Assembly: GCA_938008425.1 (NCBI GenBank)
Contig: CALLKH010000628.1
Location: 1-6,581, forward strand
From: an uncultured Planctomycetaceae bacterium
GTDB lineage: Bacteria; Planctomycetota; Phycisphaerae; UBA1845; UTPLA1
Length of the DNA stretch: 6,581 bases
Reading direction: 5' to 3'
Of the stretch, positions 5,701 through 6,581 are shown in pieces. A program made the position numbers and the translations under genes. Numbering within the stretch: position 1 is the first letter of the stretch; each line of letters begins with the position of its first letter. Under the pieces are notes generated by a model that saw nothing but the letters and a program-made list of their open reading frames with translations, ran no database searches and had not been told where the DNA came from.

Positions 5701-6581
5701 TGCCAGGTGGCTGTGGCGCTGGAGCTGTTGCAGCTCACGTCCATGTCGGGCAGGGCGAACGAGTTATCCAGCACGACGTTCTGGCCGGAGGTCAGCGGCG
5801 TCGCGTTGCACGCCTCGTCGTTGGCCGGCGGCAGGCCGCAGGTAAACGTCAGGTTGAGGTCCTGCGTCGGGAACGTGAAGGTCAGGTTTGGATGGCCGAC
5901 CATGAACCAGTAGGTTTCACCGGACGTGACCTGGACGATCGTGGACTCGTTCGTGGTGCACTGAATGTAAGTGAGTGAATTGCAATTCGGTCCGCTGTAG
6001 GTGGTGATTGCAATGTCCTGCGAGGAGGACTCGGCGATCTTCAGAACACAGTTCGACGCGGCCGTGTACTTATAAAACGTCGCCAGGCGGGTCTGCGTAG
6101 CGCCGGAGCCGAGACACAGGGTAAAGGTGGTGTCATCGTCGGCCGCCCGGTTGTCGACGACGAAATTTCCACCGGCTGAGACGTCCATCGCGCTGCAGAG
6201 GGTGTCGTTGGCCGGGGGGGCGAGCGGCGAGAAGTCGAAGGAGTATTCGAACGCCGGCGCCGTGGTGGGCGTGCCGGTCGCGTCGCTGGCGAGCAGAATC
6301 CAGTATGTCACACCGGGGTTGACGACCGTGCCCTGGTTTGTGTCGGAGGTGGAGCAGAACTCGGACGACAGCGAGAAGCAATTGGCGCCGGACCAGACGG
6401 CATGGAGGGCGTTCTGGCTGCCGGTCTCGCTCATCGTGATGATGCCGACCGAGGGCGGCACATACTTAAACCAGACGCCGCGCCGGCCGGCTCCGGCGTT
6501 GCCGGAGGGCGCACAGGACACGCCGGCGTCATCGTTGGCGGCGATGTTCTGAATCGTGGCGGAATACGGAAGCGTCACGGC
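2757..6581 (-). CDS. Giant secreted multi-module protein with dockerin-like C-terminus (5' end outside window)
   Basis: The frame is open from the right edge to the TGA at 2759-2757: 1274 residues of the C-terminal part. The GTG at 6578-6576 is internal to a module (VTLPYSATIQN), not a real start, so the true start and the expected signal peptide lie beyond the window. The visible protein is nine tandem modules of about 120-145 residues and then a roughly 67-residue dockerin-like tail (residue numbers count the GTG as 1). Each module runs PPAND..C, SCN, GVWYxYTP, DC, E.SSQNA..IY.G..CN.L..V.C, TYWILVG and ends in FDC. All nine keep the YW pair. The pattern resembles beta-sandwich repeats related to bacterial pre-peptidase C-terminal domains common in planctomycete secreted proteins. 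Six regularly placed cysteines per module suggest disulfides and an extracytoplasmic location. No catalytic domain is visible. A structural, adhesive or surface role is a guess. There is no C-terminal anchor after the dockerin. A strong terminator follows. Confidence 0.88.
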   Translation of the reverse strand, partial: AVTLPYSATIQNIAANDDAGVSCAPSGNAGAGRRGVWFKYVPPSVGIITMSETGSQNALHAVWSGANCFSLSSEFCSTSDTNQGTVVNPGVTYWILLASDATGTPTTAPAFEYSFDFSPLAPPANDTLCSAMDVSAGGNFVVDNRAADDDTTFTLCLGSGATQTRLATFYKYTAASNCVLKIAESSSQDIAITTYSGPNCNSLTYIQCTTNESTIVQVTSGETYWFMVGHPNLTFTFPTQDLNLTFTCGLPPANDEACNATPLTSGQNVVLDNSFALPDMDVSCNSSSATATWHGTWYTYSPGSDCTARLNEASSQNAVMAIFRGTSCFDLNPFFCTDTDTNEYVDLYGGQMYWILVGINSSSAPTVPTVNMDFTFECTPAAAGDACLTAFTIPSLPFTDSVDNSSFTSNAPAGVCDQQVSPSLPISTMRNDVWYKYTATATCTGIVDITPPSNRDYVVQVWEGSACSNRTLVGCADSSSTNGAVEHLNVPMISGQTYWIQYGKTGSSAGGGVSLLDLNCVPAPSNDLPCNATTIGSTPYFDSPDIFSATNDVWMNDAIPDSVNLCGTTDPSATFYGVWYTYTPTADCTMIIEDTSAVDAVFGAFVGTCNGLVQIDCTGAAFEIMTVGLTAGTQYWFLCGQFGFSQPAPSPTPLSLSFDCREAPANDLSCNAVPLNTTGLPYSETVDVAAATHDVDMSGSCNASGATLSSNGVWYQYSPAADCTLVVNETSSQNASIAIYEGFDCNTLFELVCTGNESISFSLQSGHDYWILVALGTANPGMSSTTPMQVTIDCAQPPANDTPCGATLITTTPYAATQSITLATDDFPLICNSSGGGSNTQKGIWWEYTPTSDCIGLISEISSLDAVIGIYQGGGCGFVFDVACTATDHFAFEMFANQTYWIMIGLQTTTPTVPTANLSMTFDCVSTAPPANDMACGATVINSLPYIADALAATATHDQDIPCNHASANRTDFGVWYQYAPETNCTLILGEASINNVVWEVYSGADCNNLNEVACTATDSGSSAPLTAGVTYWILVGLDWSSSGVAPTTPGIPYTLTIDCQNVPANDVCATAQTIVGLPFSTTYTPFFATSGLPVGSCNSGSASNMDHDVWFKWTAPSNCNVSLNLQDISPAFQYGQMSAAHAGPDCNNLSEVACAYSSGSTHLYPLNFNAIAGETYWFQNGRRFGSTGSVLGPTEFTLTANCSAACATCPGDLNSDLSLDGEDIQRFTECVIDSMNGAPAATCECADIVIDSVVDMNDVAAFVANLLAPPACP
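2760..2960 (-). other. Dockerin-like EF-hand pair at the C-terminus
   Basis: Residues 1207-1273 of the modular protein. The first calcium loop has ligands at positions 1, 3, 5, 9 and 12: Asp1212, Asn1214, Asp1216, Asp1220 and Asp1223 in GDLNSDLSLDGEDIQRF. The second loop is DIVIDSVVDMND, with Asp1247, Asp1251, Asp1255 and Asp1258, but position 3 is Val1249 instead of Asn/Asp. A hydrophobic helix follows each loop (IQRFTECVI and VAAFVANLL). The tail has its own cysteines (1209, 1230, 1243, 1245 and 1272). Dockerin-type tails like this close many planctomycete secreted proteins, where partners are mostly unknown; no cohesin is visible in the window. Confidence 0.8.
2961..6581 (-). repeat. Nine tandem cysteine-rich modules (protein-level repeat)
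   Basis: Module limits in window positions, N- to C-terminal: M1 6581-6219 (start cut off), M2 6218-5832, M3 5831-5439, M4 5438-5013, M5 5012-4593, M6 4592-4194, M7 4193-3798, M8 3797-3393, M9 3392-2961. Boundaries are set at the PPAND/PAND/PSND sequence opening each module; M4 has AAGDAC there instead. M2 to M9 each carry six cysteines in the same places; M5 and M9 have one extra. Copies have drifted strongly in protein sequence while keeping the cysteines, VWY/TWY/IWW and YW positions, so the duplication is old or the copies are under selection to differ. M4 and M9 form a distinct subtype without the SSQNA motif. Confidence 0.85.

Overview
The window is GC-rich DNA that most likely comes from a planctomycete (Planctomycetota, perhaps Phycisphaerae-like). 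Four things point there: a very large secreted protein built from 'PPAND...VWYxYTP...YWILVG' modules and closed by a dockerin-like EF-hand pair, a type common in that phylum; GGGG/CCCC hairpin repeats of the kind scattered between planctomycete genes; a housekeeping gene with no Shine-Dalgarno sequence; and octamer repeats in a spacer. No rRNA or other firm taxonomic marker is present, so this is inference.

Layout from left to right. Positions 1-321 (minus) hold the N-terminal 107 codons of a DUF488-like protein whose 3' end lies outside the window. Positions 322-599 are a divergent spacer with a small inverted repeat, an 18-bp direct repeat and degenerate octamer repeats. Positions 600-2153 (plus) are a complete, intact guaA (GMP synthase). 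Positions 2154-2756 are a convergent spacer. It carries a ~250-bp nested palindromic element made of four REP-like hairpin units (two forward, then two reversed) and, further right, a strong intrinsic terminator oriented for the minus strand. Positions 2757-6581 (minus) are the 3' part of a giant secreted modular protein: nine ~120-145-residue cysteine-rich beta-sandwich-type modules followed by a dockerin-like C-terminus. Its 5' end, and so its signal peptide and true start, lie beyond the right edge.

The three genes show no functional link. guaA is a single-gene unit between a divergent and a convergent neighbour. I see no defence system, CRISPR array, RNA gene, integrase or transposase. 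The parts worth a second look are the module architecture and cysteine pattern of the giant protein and the nested palindromic element next to it.
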